A DNA stretch of 19,434 bases from JAGOUY01 sp964562155 (lineage in GTDB: Bacteria > Patescibacteriota > Patescibacteriia > 2-12-FULL-60-25): assembly GCA_964562155.1 (NCBI GenBank), contig CAZLRU010000022.1, forward strand, positions 1 through 19,434. Reading direction: 5' to 3'. The position numbers were made by a program, and so were the translations under genes. Positions 7,088 through 14,623 of the stretch are shown one piece after another (the stretch's first letter is position 1; each line of letters starts with the position of its first letter). Under the pieces are notes generated by a model. It saw nothing but the letters and a program-made list of their open reading frames with translations. It did no database searches and was not told where the DNA came from.

Positions 7088-8122
7088 ATGTCTCGTCTTT
7101 TTCATCTTTTCCTCGCATTGATCGGGGTGTATCTGCTCTGGACCATCGGTTCATGGGCCTTTGCGAGTTTTGTTGGTCGTATCGAAGCCGGGCCCGCGGT
7201 CGTAGTTCGTGTCGACCGTGCACTCACCAATGAAGAAACGGCCAAGCTTCTCCACGAACAATATCATCTTATTGCCTCTCCAGTCGGCTATCGAATCTAT
7301 GCCGCCCTCGCTCGTGTGTCCGGGGCAAAACAAGGCAGCTACGAAATACATCCTGGCCTTCGCTACAGTGATATCGCGCATCTTTTAGCTCGTGGGCAGG
7401 AACGAGCCGAGCGCGAGATCCGGGTTATTGAAGGATGGGATATTCGCAATCAAGCTGATCAACTTACAAAGGTAAACCCTGTCTGGAGCACAGGGTTTCT
7501 CGCACTGGTCGGTCAACCAGGCGGCGAAGCCCCCTTTGATCCAAAATGGCGAACAGAATTTCCCTTTTTACAAAAACTCCCCCTTGCACGTTCCCTCGAT
7601 GGCTACCTCTTTCCTGACACCTATCGTGTTTGGGAGGATGAGATGCCGGAAAGCTTGATTCGTAAACAGCTAAAAACGTTTGATCAAAAAGTCTACCAAT
7701 CATTTAAAGAGGCTCCACTACCTGCTCCGTTGAAAAGCTTCGACGAAGCCGTCATCCTCGCATCGATCGTAGAAAAGGAGGTCCAAACCAAAGAAGATCG
7801 CGCCATTGTGGCAGGCCTGTTTCTTCGTCGATTACGTGAGGGAATGGCTCTCCAAAGTGACGCCACCCTGACCTACATCACGGGTTCCAAACGTGGACGC
7901 GCAACTCCCGCAGAGCTTGGGTTAGAAACCGCCTATAATTCATACCAAAATACTGGCCTTCCTCCTGGACCGATCTCTCATCCAGCTCTCTCTGCTCTTG
8001 AAGCGGTCTTTCGCCCAACAAGCAGCACCTACAGATATTTTCTCACCGACAAAAATAATAAAGTATTGTACGCATCAACCTTCGACGAGCATATAAGAAA
8101 TAAAATAAGAGCTGGCTACTAA
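7088..8122 (+). CDS. mltG: Endolytic murein transglycosylase MltG (344 aa)
   Basis: MltG cuts nascent peptidoglycan glycan strands next to the membrane and helps set strand length. An N-terminal membrane anchor (about 5-28) is followed by a LysM-like domain (about 38-115) and the YceG catalytic domain. Family signatures present: GYLFPDTYR (172-180), ASIVEKE with the likely catalytic Glu229, LQSDATLTY and the GLPPGPISHP loop. Length matches the 330-380 usual for the family. The ATG abuts the PAP2 stop codon, and the helicase begins one base after its stop, so these three form one operon; there is no SD, and translation probably couples. Confidence 0.96.
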   Translation: MSRLFHLFLALIGVYLLWTIGSWAFASFVGRIEAGPAVVVRVDRALTNEETAKLLHEQYHLIASPVGYRIYAALARVSGAKQGSYEIHPGLRYSDIAHLLARGQERAEREIRVIEGWDIRNQADQLTKVNPVWSTGFLALVGQPGGEAPFDPKWRTEFPFLQKLPLARSLDGYLFPDTYRVWEDEMPESLIRKQLKTFDQKVYQSFKEAPLPAPLKSFDEAVILASIVEKEVQTKEDRAIVAGLFLRRLREGMALQSDATLTYITGSKRGRATPAELGLETAYNSYQNTGLPPGPISHPALSALEAVFRPTSSTYRYFLTDKNNKVLYASTFDEHIRNKIRAGY

Positions 8123-8123
8123 T

Positions 8124-10319
8124 ATGTCCGTCTTCACTCTCTCTTCCTCTTCTGAGCCTCGTCATCGTCGCATCGACTACGCGAAGGAATTAAACCAAGA
8201 ACAGCTCGACGTCGTCCTAGGGGGCGATGGTCCATGTTTGGTATTGGCGGGCGCCGGGTCCGGCAAGACGCGAACCCTCACCTATCGCGTGGCCTATCTC
8301 CTTGAGCACGGGCTTGATCCATCATCCATTCTCCTTTTAACCTTTACAAATAAGGCTGCGCGCGAGATGCGTAGTCGTGTTGAATCACTTTTGGGTACAG
8401 ATGCGCGTGGGATCTGGGGGGGTACCTTTCACTCCATCGCAAACCGTATTCTACGCGCCTTTGCTCCGCTCATCGGGTATACGCCCGGTTTTTCCATTCT
8501 CGATCAAGAAGATGCGCGTGATCTCGTCAAAGCGATTCTCAAAGATCTCAAAATCGATCCCAAAGCTCGTCGCTTTCCCTCCGCTGCGGTCGTGCAAGAC
8601 GTGATCTCCTACGCGCGTAACGTCCAGCAACCGATTGATACGGTCGTTGGCTGGAAGCACCCGAATTTTGTCCCATTTATTGCTGAAATAGAATCGATCG
8701 CCGCCCAGTATCAACTCAGAAAAAAATCGGCCAACGCCATGGATTTCGATGATCTGCTCACGTCCCTCGCGAGCTTGCTTGAAGATGCTGTCCATGGTCC
8801 AAACATCGCCGGCCCCTTTAAATACGTCCTTGTCGATGAGTTTCAAGATACAAACGCGATTCAAGCACGGATCGTTGCAGGGTTCGCAAAAGCTCATCAA
8901 AATATTTTAGTGGTAGGGGATGATGCGCAGTCGATCTACGCGTTTCGCGGTGCCGATGTAAAAAATATCCTGTCTTTCCCCAATCGTTGGCAAGGGACAA
9001 ACATATTTAAGCTGCTGACGAATTATCGTTCCACGCCCCAGATCCTCGAGGTGGCCAACGCCTCGTTATCGCATAACACGGAGCAGTTTCAAAAAGAGCT
9101 TATTGCCGTTCACACGAAGGGAGATAAGCCCAAGCTCATCCCTTGTGCTTCGGCCGCACAAGAAGCGCAGTATGTGGCTGAGCAAATTCTGGCCTTACGA
9201 CACGAGGGCACGGCCCTGCGAAACATAGCCGTTCTCTTCCGTTCGAGCGCGCATTCACAAGCCCTCGAATTCGAACTCATGCGCCGCGATATTCCCTATG
9301 AATACCGTGGGGGTCAAAAGTTTTTTGAACGCGCTCATATCAAAGACGTCATCTGCTTCTTGCGTGTCGCACATAATCCGCAGGATGAGGTTGCCTGGAT
9401 GCGCGTGCTCGGTCTTCAGACCGGAATAGGGGATGCTTCCGCCAGCGCTATTGCGTCACAAGCAAAAGTCGCAACTGATTTTGGTCGCATCCTCCTTCCG
9501 GAGACAGCGCTCCTCGTCCCAAAACGAGCTCAAGAAGGCTGGCGCGAATTTCAAAGAATTGCACGCGAGATGGTTGAAACAGGCAAAACACCCGCTACCA
9601 TGATCCGTGCCGTAACAAGTTCCACGTATCGTGACTACCTCGAACGTGAATATCCGAATTGGCGTGAACGTTTAGAAGATTTGGAGCAGCTCGCTCTATT
9701 CGCGGAAAATTACCAAGAAGTCGGACCGTTTCTCAATGACATCGCTCTCTACGATGATGTGGTGGCGGGTCGAGATGCAAAGACAAATGCGCCAAACGAT
9801 GATGAGCGCATGATTTTATCGACCATTCATCAAGCCAAGGGTCTTGAATGGGACACGGTTTTTATTCTTCACCTCGCCGAGGGTTCCTTCCCCTCCCGTC
9901 GCGCTGTTGCAGAAGACGACATGGAAGAAGAGCGTCGCCTATTCTACGTCGCCGTCACGCGTGCTCGTAAACATCTGTTCCTCACATATCCCATGACAAC
10001 GGGCTACGATACGCTTCAGTTCAATCAACCAAGCACCTTCATCGAGGAAATATCTCCACGCTTATTCGATCGTGTCGAATTACGCGAATCCGGCGGCTAT
10101 CATACCGCCGCCGTTCGTCGGAATGGTTCTTCTGGTGTATCGAGAGGGGAATGGAGTGAGGACGGTGCAAGCGAGCCTTGGTCCGATGAACCAATCATTC
10201 AAATCGATAACACCGGTGAACGTAAAAGCTTTGCAACAAAAACAGTTTGGAAATCCGCGACGGACAATACGCCTAAGCCAAAAACAGGGTCGTTTTTGAG
10301 AAATGTGGAAGATTTATAA
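8124..10319 (+). CDS. pcrA: UvrD/PcrA-type superfamily 1 DNA helicase (731 aa)
   Basis: A 3'-5' DNA helicase of the UvrD/PcrA/Rep group, acting in repair, replication restart and removal of proteins from DNA. Motifs in order: Q-motif LNQEQLDVV (23-31), Walker A AGAGSGKT (42-49), TFTNKAAREM, GTFHSIANR, Walker B DEFQDTN, VVGDDAQSIYAFRGAD, LTNYRSTPQIL, YRGGQKFFERAHIKDV, STIHQAKGLEWDTVF and FYVAVTRARKHLFL. All seven helicase motifs appear intact. Length fits the family (about 700-750). The C-terminal 70 residues are low-complexity and variable, as in PcrA. Start at 8124 is one base after mltG. Whether it is the PcrA or UvrD functional equivalent cannot be told from sequence alone. Confidence 0.96.
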   Translation: MSVFTLSSSSEPRHRRIDYAKELNQEQLDVVLGGDGPCLVLAGAGSGKTRTLTYRVAYLLEHGLDPSSILLLTFTNKAAREMRSRVESLLGTDARGIWGGTFHSIANRILRAFAPLIGYTPGFSILDQEDARDLVKAILKDLKIDPKARRFPSAAVVQDVISYARNVQQPIDTVVGWKHPNFVPFIAEIESIAAQYQLRKKSANAMDFDDLLTSLASLLEDAVHGPNIAGPFKYVLVDEFQDTNAIQARIVAGFAKAHQNILVVGDDAQSIYAFRGADVKNILSFPNRWQGTNIFKLLTNYRSTPQILEVANASLSHNTEQFQKELIAVHTKGDKPKLIPCASAAQEAQYVAEQILALRHEGTALRNIAVLFRSSAHSQALEFELMRRDIPYEYRGGQKFFERAHIKDVICFLRVAHNPQDEVAWMRVLGLQTGIGDASASAIASQAKVATDFGRILLPETALLVPKRAQEGWREFQRIAREMVETGKTPATMIRAVTSSTYRDYLEREYPNWRERLEDLEQLALFAENYQEVGPFLNDIALYDDVVAGRDAKTNAPNDDERMILSTIHQAKGLEWDTVFILHLAEGSFPSRRAVAEDDMEEERRLFYVAVTRARKHLFLTYPMTTGYDTLQFNQPSTFIEEISPRLFDRVELRESGGYHTAAVRRNGSSGVSRGEWSEDGASEPWSDEPIIQIDNTGERKSFATKTVWKSATDNTPKPKTGSFLRNVEDL

Positions 10320-10327
10320 AAGAATGT

Positions 10328-10360
10328 AACAAAGAAGACGGTATTTTCGTCTTCTCTGTT
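10328..10360. terminator. Hairpin between the converging helicase and orphan genes
   Basis: A 13-bp stem with one mismatch: aaca/tgtt (10328-10331 with 10357-10360) and agaagacg/cgtcttct (10333-10340 with 10348-10355), loop gtatttt. Plus-strand tail is gtaggg, so it is a poor terminator there; on the minus strand the tail is acattctttt. It most likely helps end helicase transcripts or protects their 3' ends. Confidence 0.45.
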
Positions 10361-10380
10361 GTAGGGTAAAAAAAGGAAAA

Positions 10381-10396
10381 GACGCGAGAGCGCGTC
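10381..10396 (-). terminator. Intrinsic terminator of the 10411-11001 gene (GCGTC type)
   Basis: gacgcg (10381-10386) pairs with cgcgtc (10391-10396) around a 4-nt loop. On the minus strand the tail is ttttccttttttt, a strong U-tract. It lies 14 bases after the stop codon. Confidence 0.85.
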
Positions 10397-10410
10397 GACG
10401 TCAGAAGGTA

Positions 10411-11001
10411 TTAGCGGGTGTATCGCGGGTCGGTGAGTTGTGCGAGATCACCCGCGTAATCCACGTACTGTGCAATAGCGGCAATGAAGTAGATTTTGCG
10501 GGACTCACGCAGATCATGCACCAGTCTAGTGAAGCGTTCCGGCTCCGGCTTGGGGGGAGGATCATCGTAGGGTACGCCCCTCTTGAAGTAGAAGTAACTA
10601 CCCAGAGCAGCAGAAGGGGGATTGATATAGCAGTTCGTGCCCAGGATAACGACACCGTGATGTACGATGGCGAAGAAGGCGGAACACGCCTCCGAGAAGC
10701 TCGCGCGGGATCCGGCTTGGGCGCCCGGCTGTTTACGCAGGATGAAGATGGGCTCTGAGCACGGTTTTCTAAGCTTGACCAAACGTTCGAAGCCATCCCA
10801 GCAGTAGAATCCAATGCATCTCAGACCGTTACCGTCCAGGATGCAGATGCGGGTATTCACGGCCAACATGTCGGTGGGTCGATGCCACTCACCATTATCA
10901 AGAACGGGTGCGCTATGGTCTCTTTGACAGAGGGTTGCCTTGATAGGTTTCAGGCCAACACGTGTAAAAAACGACGCTACCTCATCTCCCTGATTGGACA
11001 T
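10411..11001 (-). CDS. Orphan protein, tentative member of the local small-protein family (196 aa)
   Basis: No known family is recognised and no signal peptide or membrane span is seen. The layout resembles that of the three orphans at 12927-14512: an N-terminal helix (EVASFFTRVGLKPI), a beta-hairpin (RICILDGNGLRCIGFYCW), a helix (DGFERLVKLRKPC), a strand (EPIFILR), then SFSEACSAFFAIVHHG and VVILG. It also carries a longer C-terminal part with a PPPKPEPE linker and YFIAAIAQYVDYAGDL. The relationship is by pattern, not by high identity. The start ATG at 11001 is chosen over one 21 bases upstream because AAGGAGG lies exactly 5 bases before it, the same geometry as at 13406 and 14512. The gene sits alone between plus-strand operons with its own terminator. 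Confidence 0.75.
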   Translation of the reverse strand: MSNQGDEVASFFTRVGLKPIKATLCQRDHSAPVLDNGEWHRPTDMLAVNTRICILDGNGLRCIGFYCWDGFERLVKLRKPCSEPIFILRKQPGAQAGSRASFSEACSAFFAIVHHGVVILGTNCYINPPSAALGSYFYFKRGVPYDDPPPKPEPERFTRLVHDLRESRKIYFIAAIAQYVDYAGDLAQLTDPRYTR

Positions 11002-11097
11002 CGATACCTCCTTGCAGTGCAAAGCCTGCCAAAGAATGTTTAGTTTGTAAACCTCTCCCAGTCTAATGCCTTATCTAGACGCATACACCGTTTCATT

Positions 11098-12861
11098 ATG
11101 ACCCCCTATTCTAAACGTGTTCTCCAAATCTACTGGCAACACATACGCCCGCACAAATGGCGTGTCTTCACGATCTTTTTTCTGGTTGGAGTCAACATGG
11201 CTCTTTGGACCATCTACCCGCTCTATTACAAGGATCTATTCGATGCCTTGGTCGCTATGTCTAAGGCAGGGGTCTATGATTGGGCACAGATTAAACACCT
11301 ATTCGTAATTATTTTTGGGATCTATGGAATCATGTGGTCGTTCTGGCGTGTCACGGGTCTGATGGCGAGCCGAACGCAACCGCAAATTGCTGCCGACCTA
11401 CAAAACACGGTTTTCAAAAACGTTCTCGAACATTCCTATCGATTCTTTACAGAAGAGCCTTCGGGCTCACTCGTAAAAAAAGCCTCACGCTTCGTCGACG
11501 CCTTCAATAATATCGCAGAGCCCGTCATGTGGCGGTTGTTCCCAATCGTGATCACTCTCGTCACGATGTTCGTGGTCTTCTGGCGAATTGAGTGGATGCT
11601 CGGCGCGATGTTGGCTGTTGGGGTCGCGGTCTTTTTACTCACGGATATCTGGGTTTCTCATCTCAAGCTTCCATTGGATGAACGGCGCTCCGAAATGGAT
11701 TCCAAGGCCAGCGGCCTGATCGCCGATGGGCTCACAAACGCGTTAAACATCAAGTTATTTGTCAGTGCAGAACGTGAACGGAGAGCCTATCAAACCCTAA
11801 CCAACGAACAGCGTCAGGCGCAAACCAAGAGCTGGCGCATGCATGAAATTAGTTTGGCGATTCAAACGATTTTGATGACGGCCATTGAGCTTGCCATCAT
11901 GCTGTGGGGTGTGCGCAGCTTTATCCAAGGGCGTATGAGTATCGGAACGCTTGCGATCTTGCAGACCTACCTCATCTTCCTCTTTAACCAAGTGTGGGAT
12001 TTTGGTCGTCTTATTCGCACTATCTACGAACAACTCGCGAACGCCAAAGAAATGGTGCAAATCATGGATCGTCAGATCGAAATCCAAGACATGCCTAAAG
12101 CCAAAAAACTAAAAGTCTCAAATGGGGCGATTGACTTTGAAGATGTTGCGTTCTCCTATGTCTCAGAGCGTGATGTCCTTCGCCATTTCTCGCTCAGCAT
12201 CAAGCCCGGTGAAAAGGTTGCGCTCGTTGGCTCTTCAGGCGCAGGCAAATCGACGGTTACCAAGCTACTCTTGCGCTTCTTCGATCTGACCGACGGCCGC
12301 ATCTCCGTCGACGGGCAAGACATTGCAAAAGTCACGCAAGATAGTCTACGCATCAACATGGCGCTCGTTCCTCAAGACCCACTCCTCTTCCACCGCACGC
12401 TCAAAGAAAACATTCGCTACGGCGATCCAAAAGCAACCGATGAAGATGTGATCGCGGCCGCAAAACAGGCGCATTGCCATGAGTTCATCACCGCTTTACC
12501 GGAAGGATACGAATCATTAGTAGGGGAGCGTGGCGTGAAGTTATCCGGCGGAGAGCGTCAACGCGTCGCCGTCGCCCGCGCCATTCTCATGAATGCACCC
12601 ATCTTGATTTTAGATGAGGCCACCTCAAGCCTCGACTCCGAATCCGAAGCGCTCATTCAAGACGCCCTCAAAAAACTCATGAAAGGCAAAACGGTCATCG
12701 CTATCGCGCATCGTCTCTCGACCATCATGCAAATGGATCGCATTATCGTTATGCAAGATGGTCGCGTCGTTGATGAAGGCAAGCACGAAGATCTGCTCAC
12801 GCGTGATGGTCTCTACAAATCTCTCTGGTCCATCCAGGCGGGAGGATTTTTGGCGGAATAA
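11098..12861 (+). CDS. MsbA/MdlB-like ABC exporter, permease fused to ATPase (587 aa)
   Basis: A half-transporter that should act as a homodimer or with a partner to export lipids, peptides or drugs. Residues 1-310 form the six-helix transmembrane domain (helices near 22-40, 65-83, 145-161, 166-182, 253-270, 283-299). The ATPase domain spans about 343-587: Walker A GSSGAGKST (378-386), Q-loop VPQDPLL (Gln426), signature LSGGERQR (482-489), Walker B ILILDEATSSLD (502-513) and the switch His538 in AHRLST. All catalytic residues are intact. Start at 11098 has no SD. It stands alone, flanked on both sides by minus-strand orphan genes. The family is certain; the substrate is not predictable. Confidence 0.95.
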   Translation: MTPYSKRVLQIYWQHIRPHKWRVFTIFFLVGVNMALWTIYPLYYKDLFDALVAMSKAGVYDWAQIKHLFVIIFGIYGIMWSFWRVTGLMASRTQPQIAADLQNTVFKNVLEHSYRFFTEEPSGSLVKKASRFVDAFNNIAEPVMWRLFPIVITLVTMFVVFWRIEWMLGAMLAVGVAVFLLTDIWVSHLKLPLDERRSEMDSKASGLIADGLTNALNIKLFVSAERERRAYQTLTNEQRQAQTKSWRMHEISLAIQTILMTAIELAIMLWGVRSFIQGRMSIGTLAILQTYLIFLFNQVWDFGRLIRTIYEQLANAKEMVQIMDRQIEIQDMPKAKKLKVSNGAIDFEDVAFSYVSERDVLRHFSLSIKPGEKVALVGSSGAGKSTVTKLLLRFFDLTDGRISVDGQDIAKVTQDSLRINMALVPQDPLLFHRTLKENIRYGDPKATDEDVIAAAKQAHCHEFITALPEGYESLVGERGVKLSGGERQRVAVARAILMNAPILILDEATSSLDSESEALIQDALKKLMKGKTVIAIAHRLSTIMQMDRIIVMQDGRVVDEGKHEDLLTRDGLYKSLWSIQAGGFLAE

Positions 12862-12879
12862 CAGAATAAAAAGCAAAAC

Positions 12880-12894
12880 GACGCGAGATGCGTC
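12880..12894 (-). terminator. Intrinsic terminator of the 12927-13406 gene (GCGTC type)
   Basis: gacgc (12880-12884) pairs with gcgtc (12890-12894), loop gagat. The minus-strand tail gttttgctttttatt is U-rich. The stem is short (5 bp) but placed 32 bases after the stop. It lies 18 bases after the ABC exporter on the opposite strand. Confidence 0.75.
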
Positions 12895-12926
12895 ATGAGA
12901 AGAAAAAACAAGATTGAGGAGGTGTT

Positions 12927-13406
12927 TCAGCTCAGGCTGCGTCGGTACAGGAAGTGTTCGGCTCGCTCGCGTTCGACGCACAGGGTGCAGTCGGTCTTGG
13001 TCGCTACCGCGCCTTCGATGAAGACGATCTTGTGCTGGTGTCGACCGTCAACCACGGCTCTTGCGTGTTTGATGATCTCCGCGCGCGTCACGAGGGCCGG
13101 CTTTTGTGCGCCGATATCGAGTAGTCGTGCGTGTCCGAGAAACTCCTCGAAGGGCTGCGGAAAGACGACGAGGGTGACCTCGCGAGCGGCGAACCCGAGC
13201 GCCACCAGGTCGGACATGCCCAGGTGGCGTCTGGCCACCACGTAGCCTGTCTGGTCGGGTACGAGCACGGCTACGTAGCCCGGCCAGAAGATGGTTCGCC
13301 TGATCCCTTCACGATCGTGGCTGAGCCCTGCTGCTTGTATGGCCGCCCGGTAGCGTCGTTTAGCTTCGGCGCCCGGGCTTTCGATGACCGGTGTAGTGTC
13401 CCCCAT
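12927..13406 (-). CDS. Orphan small protein, member of a local paralogous family (159 aa)
   Basis: No known family is recognised. The protein is soluble, without signal or membrane span. It aligns with its neighbour at 13476-13928: WPGYVAVLVPDQTGYVVARR against YPEYVVGVLSRDGSILIGMR, then HLGMSDLVALGFAAREVTLVVF against HLGPHHLEALGRAATEETLVLF. Its C-terminus, RERAEHFLYRRSL, matches RDRADAALYRRIE of the 14039-14512 protein. Predicted order is helix, beta-hairpin, helix, strand, helix, two strands, basic C-terminal helix. The start ATG at 13406 is chosen because AAGGAGG lies 5 bases upstream; a GTG two codons earlier overlaps the SD. A terminator hairpin from the upstream gene ends only a few bases before the SD, so expression may depend on read-through. 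GC-rich. Confidence 0.8.
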   Translation of the reverse strand: MGDTTPVIESPGAEAKRRYRAAIQAAGLSHDREGIRRTIFWPGYVAVLVPDQTGYVVARRHLGMSDLVALGFAAREVTLVVFPQPFEEFLGHARLLDIGAQKPALVTRAEIIKHARAVVDGRHQHKIVFIEGAVATKTDCTLCVERERAEHFLYRRSLS

Positions 13407-13428
13407 GGACACCTCCTTCCATGCAAAA

Positions 13429-13452
13429 AAGATCGCATAGGTTCACGATCTT
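13429..13452 (-). terminator. Terminator or attenuator between two orphan genes
   Basis: aagatcg (13429-13435) pairs with cgatctt (13446-13452), loop of 10. On the minus strand it is followed by tttttt (complement of 13425-13430). The SD of the next gene begins at 13418, leaving no room for a promoter after it. The hairpin is not of the GCGTC type. Confidence 0.75.
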
Positions 13453-13475
13453 GTGAAGGGGTTGGCAAAAACACG

Positions 13476-13928
13476 CTATGGTCTCAACAAAGATTCCTTA
13501 AACTGCGGATGATCGACTTCAAATAACTTCCCTGCGCGGGCAACGCCGTGCACATACTTCTTTGCCTCTTCTTGAGAAACGGTAAAGGGTGGGTCTTGTC
13601 CCGGATAACGAGGAAAGTCTTGCGTCCGAAACAGGACCAATGTTTCTTCTGTTGCGGCTCTGCCCAACGCTTCCAAATGGTGCGGACCCAAATGTCCCCG
13701 CATACCAATGAGGATAGATCCATCTCGTGACAGAACGCCAACCACATATTCCGGATAAACATATTCATCATGCGAGTCACGGTCCTCGCAGCCTTCAATG
13801 GTTACCTTAGCCTTAGCAAAAACACGTTCAACAGTCCGCTGGAGCACGGTTGTTTCAATGCGTTTTAATTGAGGTTCCATCATTCTCGCGAACGAAGCTC
13901 GTTCACCGCCAAATGCTCGAGGGTTCAT
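13476..13928 (-). CDS. Orphan small protein, local paralogous family, host-like composition (150 aa)
   Basis: No known family is recognised; soluble, without membrane spans. Its central block (about 57-105: YPEYVVGVLSRDGSILIGMR, HLGPHHLEALGRAATEETLV) is clearly homologous to the 12927-13406 protein, and VSQEEAKKYVHGVARAGKLF matches that protein's VTRAEIIKHARAVVDGRHQH segment. It is shorter at the C-terminus and lacks the basic LYRR ending. Unlike its relatives it has less GC-rich codons and no SD before ATG 13928; an internal ATG pair at residues 16-17 is an alternative start, also without a clear SD. This suggests an older or host-adapted copy. Its terminator lies just before the next gene. 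Confidence 0.75.
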   Translation of the reverse strand: MNPRAFGGERASFARMMEPQLKRIETTVLQRTVERVFAKAKVTIEGCEDRDSHDEYVYPEYVVGVLSRDGSILIGMRGHLGPHHLEALGRAATEETLVLFRTQDFPRYPGQDPPFTVSQEEAKKYVHGVARAGKLFEVDHPQFKESLLRP

Positions 13929-13965
13929 ACGAAAAAAATCTCACGCCCGTCATTCCTTGTCCAGG

Positions 13966-14002
13966 ATAAAAAACACAATCGACGCAGAGCATGCGTCGGG
14001 GG
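13966..14002. repeat. 37-bp direct repeat, copy 1 (carries a terminator)
   Basis: Identical over 37 bases to 14578-14614, starting ataaaaaacacaatcgacgc and ending in a G-run. It includes the whole terminator hairpin and U-tract. The copies lie 612 bases apart, flanking the 14039-14512 gene. Confidence 0.95.
13980..13998 (-). terminator. Intrinsic terminator of the 14039-14512 gene (GCGTC type)
   Basis: cgacgca (13980-13986) pairs perfectly with tgcgtcg (13992-13998), loop gagca. The minus-strand tail is attgtgtttttt. An 11-base G-run (13998-14008) abuts the hairpin on the gene side. Confidence 0.85.
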
Positions 14003-14038
14003 GGGGGGTGAGGAGAAGGGTGCGGTTGCCGTTGCGAG

Positions 14039-14512
14039 CTACTCGCGTTCAGGGGGGGGTGCCATCTCGATGCGGCGGTAGAGCGCTGCGTCGGCGCGGT
14101 CACGCGTGATGTTGTAGAAGCGCTCGTCGCCTCGGCCGCTCCAGCCGATGAGAATGACCTTCTCGCCGCTGTCCGAATCGAGGATGCCGATGGCGTACTC
14201 GATGACGAGCTGGCGATTCACGGTCACGACACCGGTGCCGTTGATGACCTGGTTCGCCTCCTTGTCCAGGATCTCACCGAGCCTCTCGGGGAAGATGACG
14301 AGCACTTCCCCCTGCGCCGCCCGAGCGATTTTCTCAGCTTCGTCTGCGCTGATGTCGGTCGCGCAGACGAGCGTGACCTCACTTCCATCGGGCCCTTCCA
14401 TGAGGCCCACGAAGCAGTTCTGGAAAAGGCACCGCCTCTCCCGCCGGAGCTCGTCGAGCTTGATTCCGGCTCTCGCGAGTACATGGAGAAATCGTCGCAT
14501 GCGAAGGTCCAT
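14039..14512 (-). CDS. Orphan small protein, third member of the local paralogous family (157 aa)
   Basis: No known family is recognised. It shares the layout of its two neighbours: N-terminal helix RRFLHVLARAGIKLDELRRE, hairpin CFVGLMEGPDGSEVTLVC, helix SADEAEKIARAAQG, strand EVLVIFPE, helix ERLGEILDKEA, later strands VVTVNRQLVIEYAIGIL and KVILIGW, and C-terminus RDRADAALYRRIEM. The ending matches RERAEHFLYRRSL of the 12927-13406 protein. A PPPERE tail is encoded partly by an 8-base C-run, a slippage-prone site. The start ATG at 14512 is chosen because AAGGAGG lies exactly 5 bases upstream; the frame is open a further 26 codons upstream without an SD. It is enclosed by the two copies of a 37-bp repeat. 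GC-rich. Confidence 0.8.
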   Translation of the reverse strand: MDLRMRRFLHVLARAGIKLDELRRERRCLFQNCFVGLMEGPDGSEVTLVCATDISADEAEKIARAAQGEVLVIFPERLGEILDKEANQVINGTGVVTVNRQLVIEYAIGILDSDSGEKVILIGWSGRGDERFYNITRDRADAALYRRIEMAPPPERE

Positions 14513-14543
14513 ATGACCCTCCTTCCTGCCGCAACCCTTACAT

Positions 14544-14549
14544 ATTCTA
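14544..14549 (-). promoter_or_regulatory. Candidate -10 (TAGAAT) for the 14039-14512 gene
   Basis: TAGAAT on the minus strand lies about 20 bases upstream of the SD and after the PadR-gene terminator, in the only gap available for a promoter. The -35 is weak (TTCGTC with an 18-base spacer). Confidence 0.35.
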
Positions 14550-14577
14550 TTATTCCTGTAAAGGCTCGACGAACCGT

Positions 14578-14614
14578 ATAAAAAACACAATCGACGCAGA
14601 GCATGCGTCGGGGG
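14578..14614. repeat. 37-bp direct repeat, copy 2 (carries a terminator)
   Basis: Exact copy of 13966-14002, here with only five G at its end instead of eleven. It lies directly downstream of the PadR-like gene. Confidence 0.95.
14592..14610 (-). terminator. Intrinsic terminator of the PadR-like gene (GCGTC type)
   Basis: cgacgca (14592-14598) pairs with tgcgtcg (14604-14610), loop gagca, minus-strand tail attgtgtttttt. Sequence-identical to the terminator at 13980. The stop codon is 14 bases upstream. Confidence 0.85.
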
Positions 14615-14623
14615 CGAAGAAGA

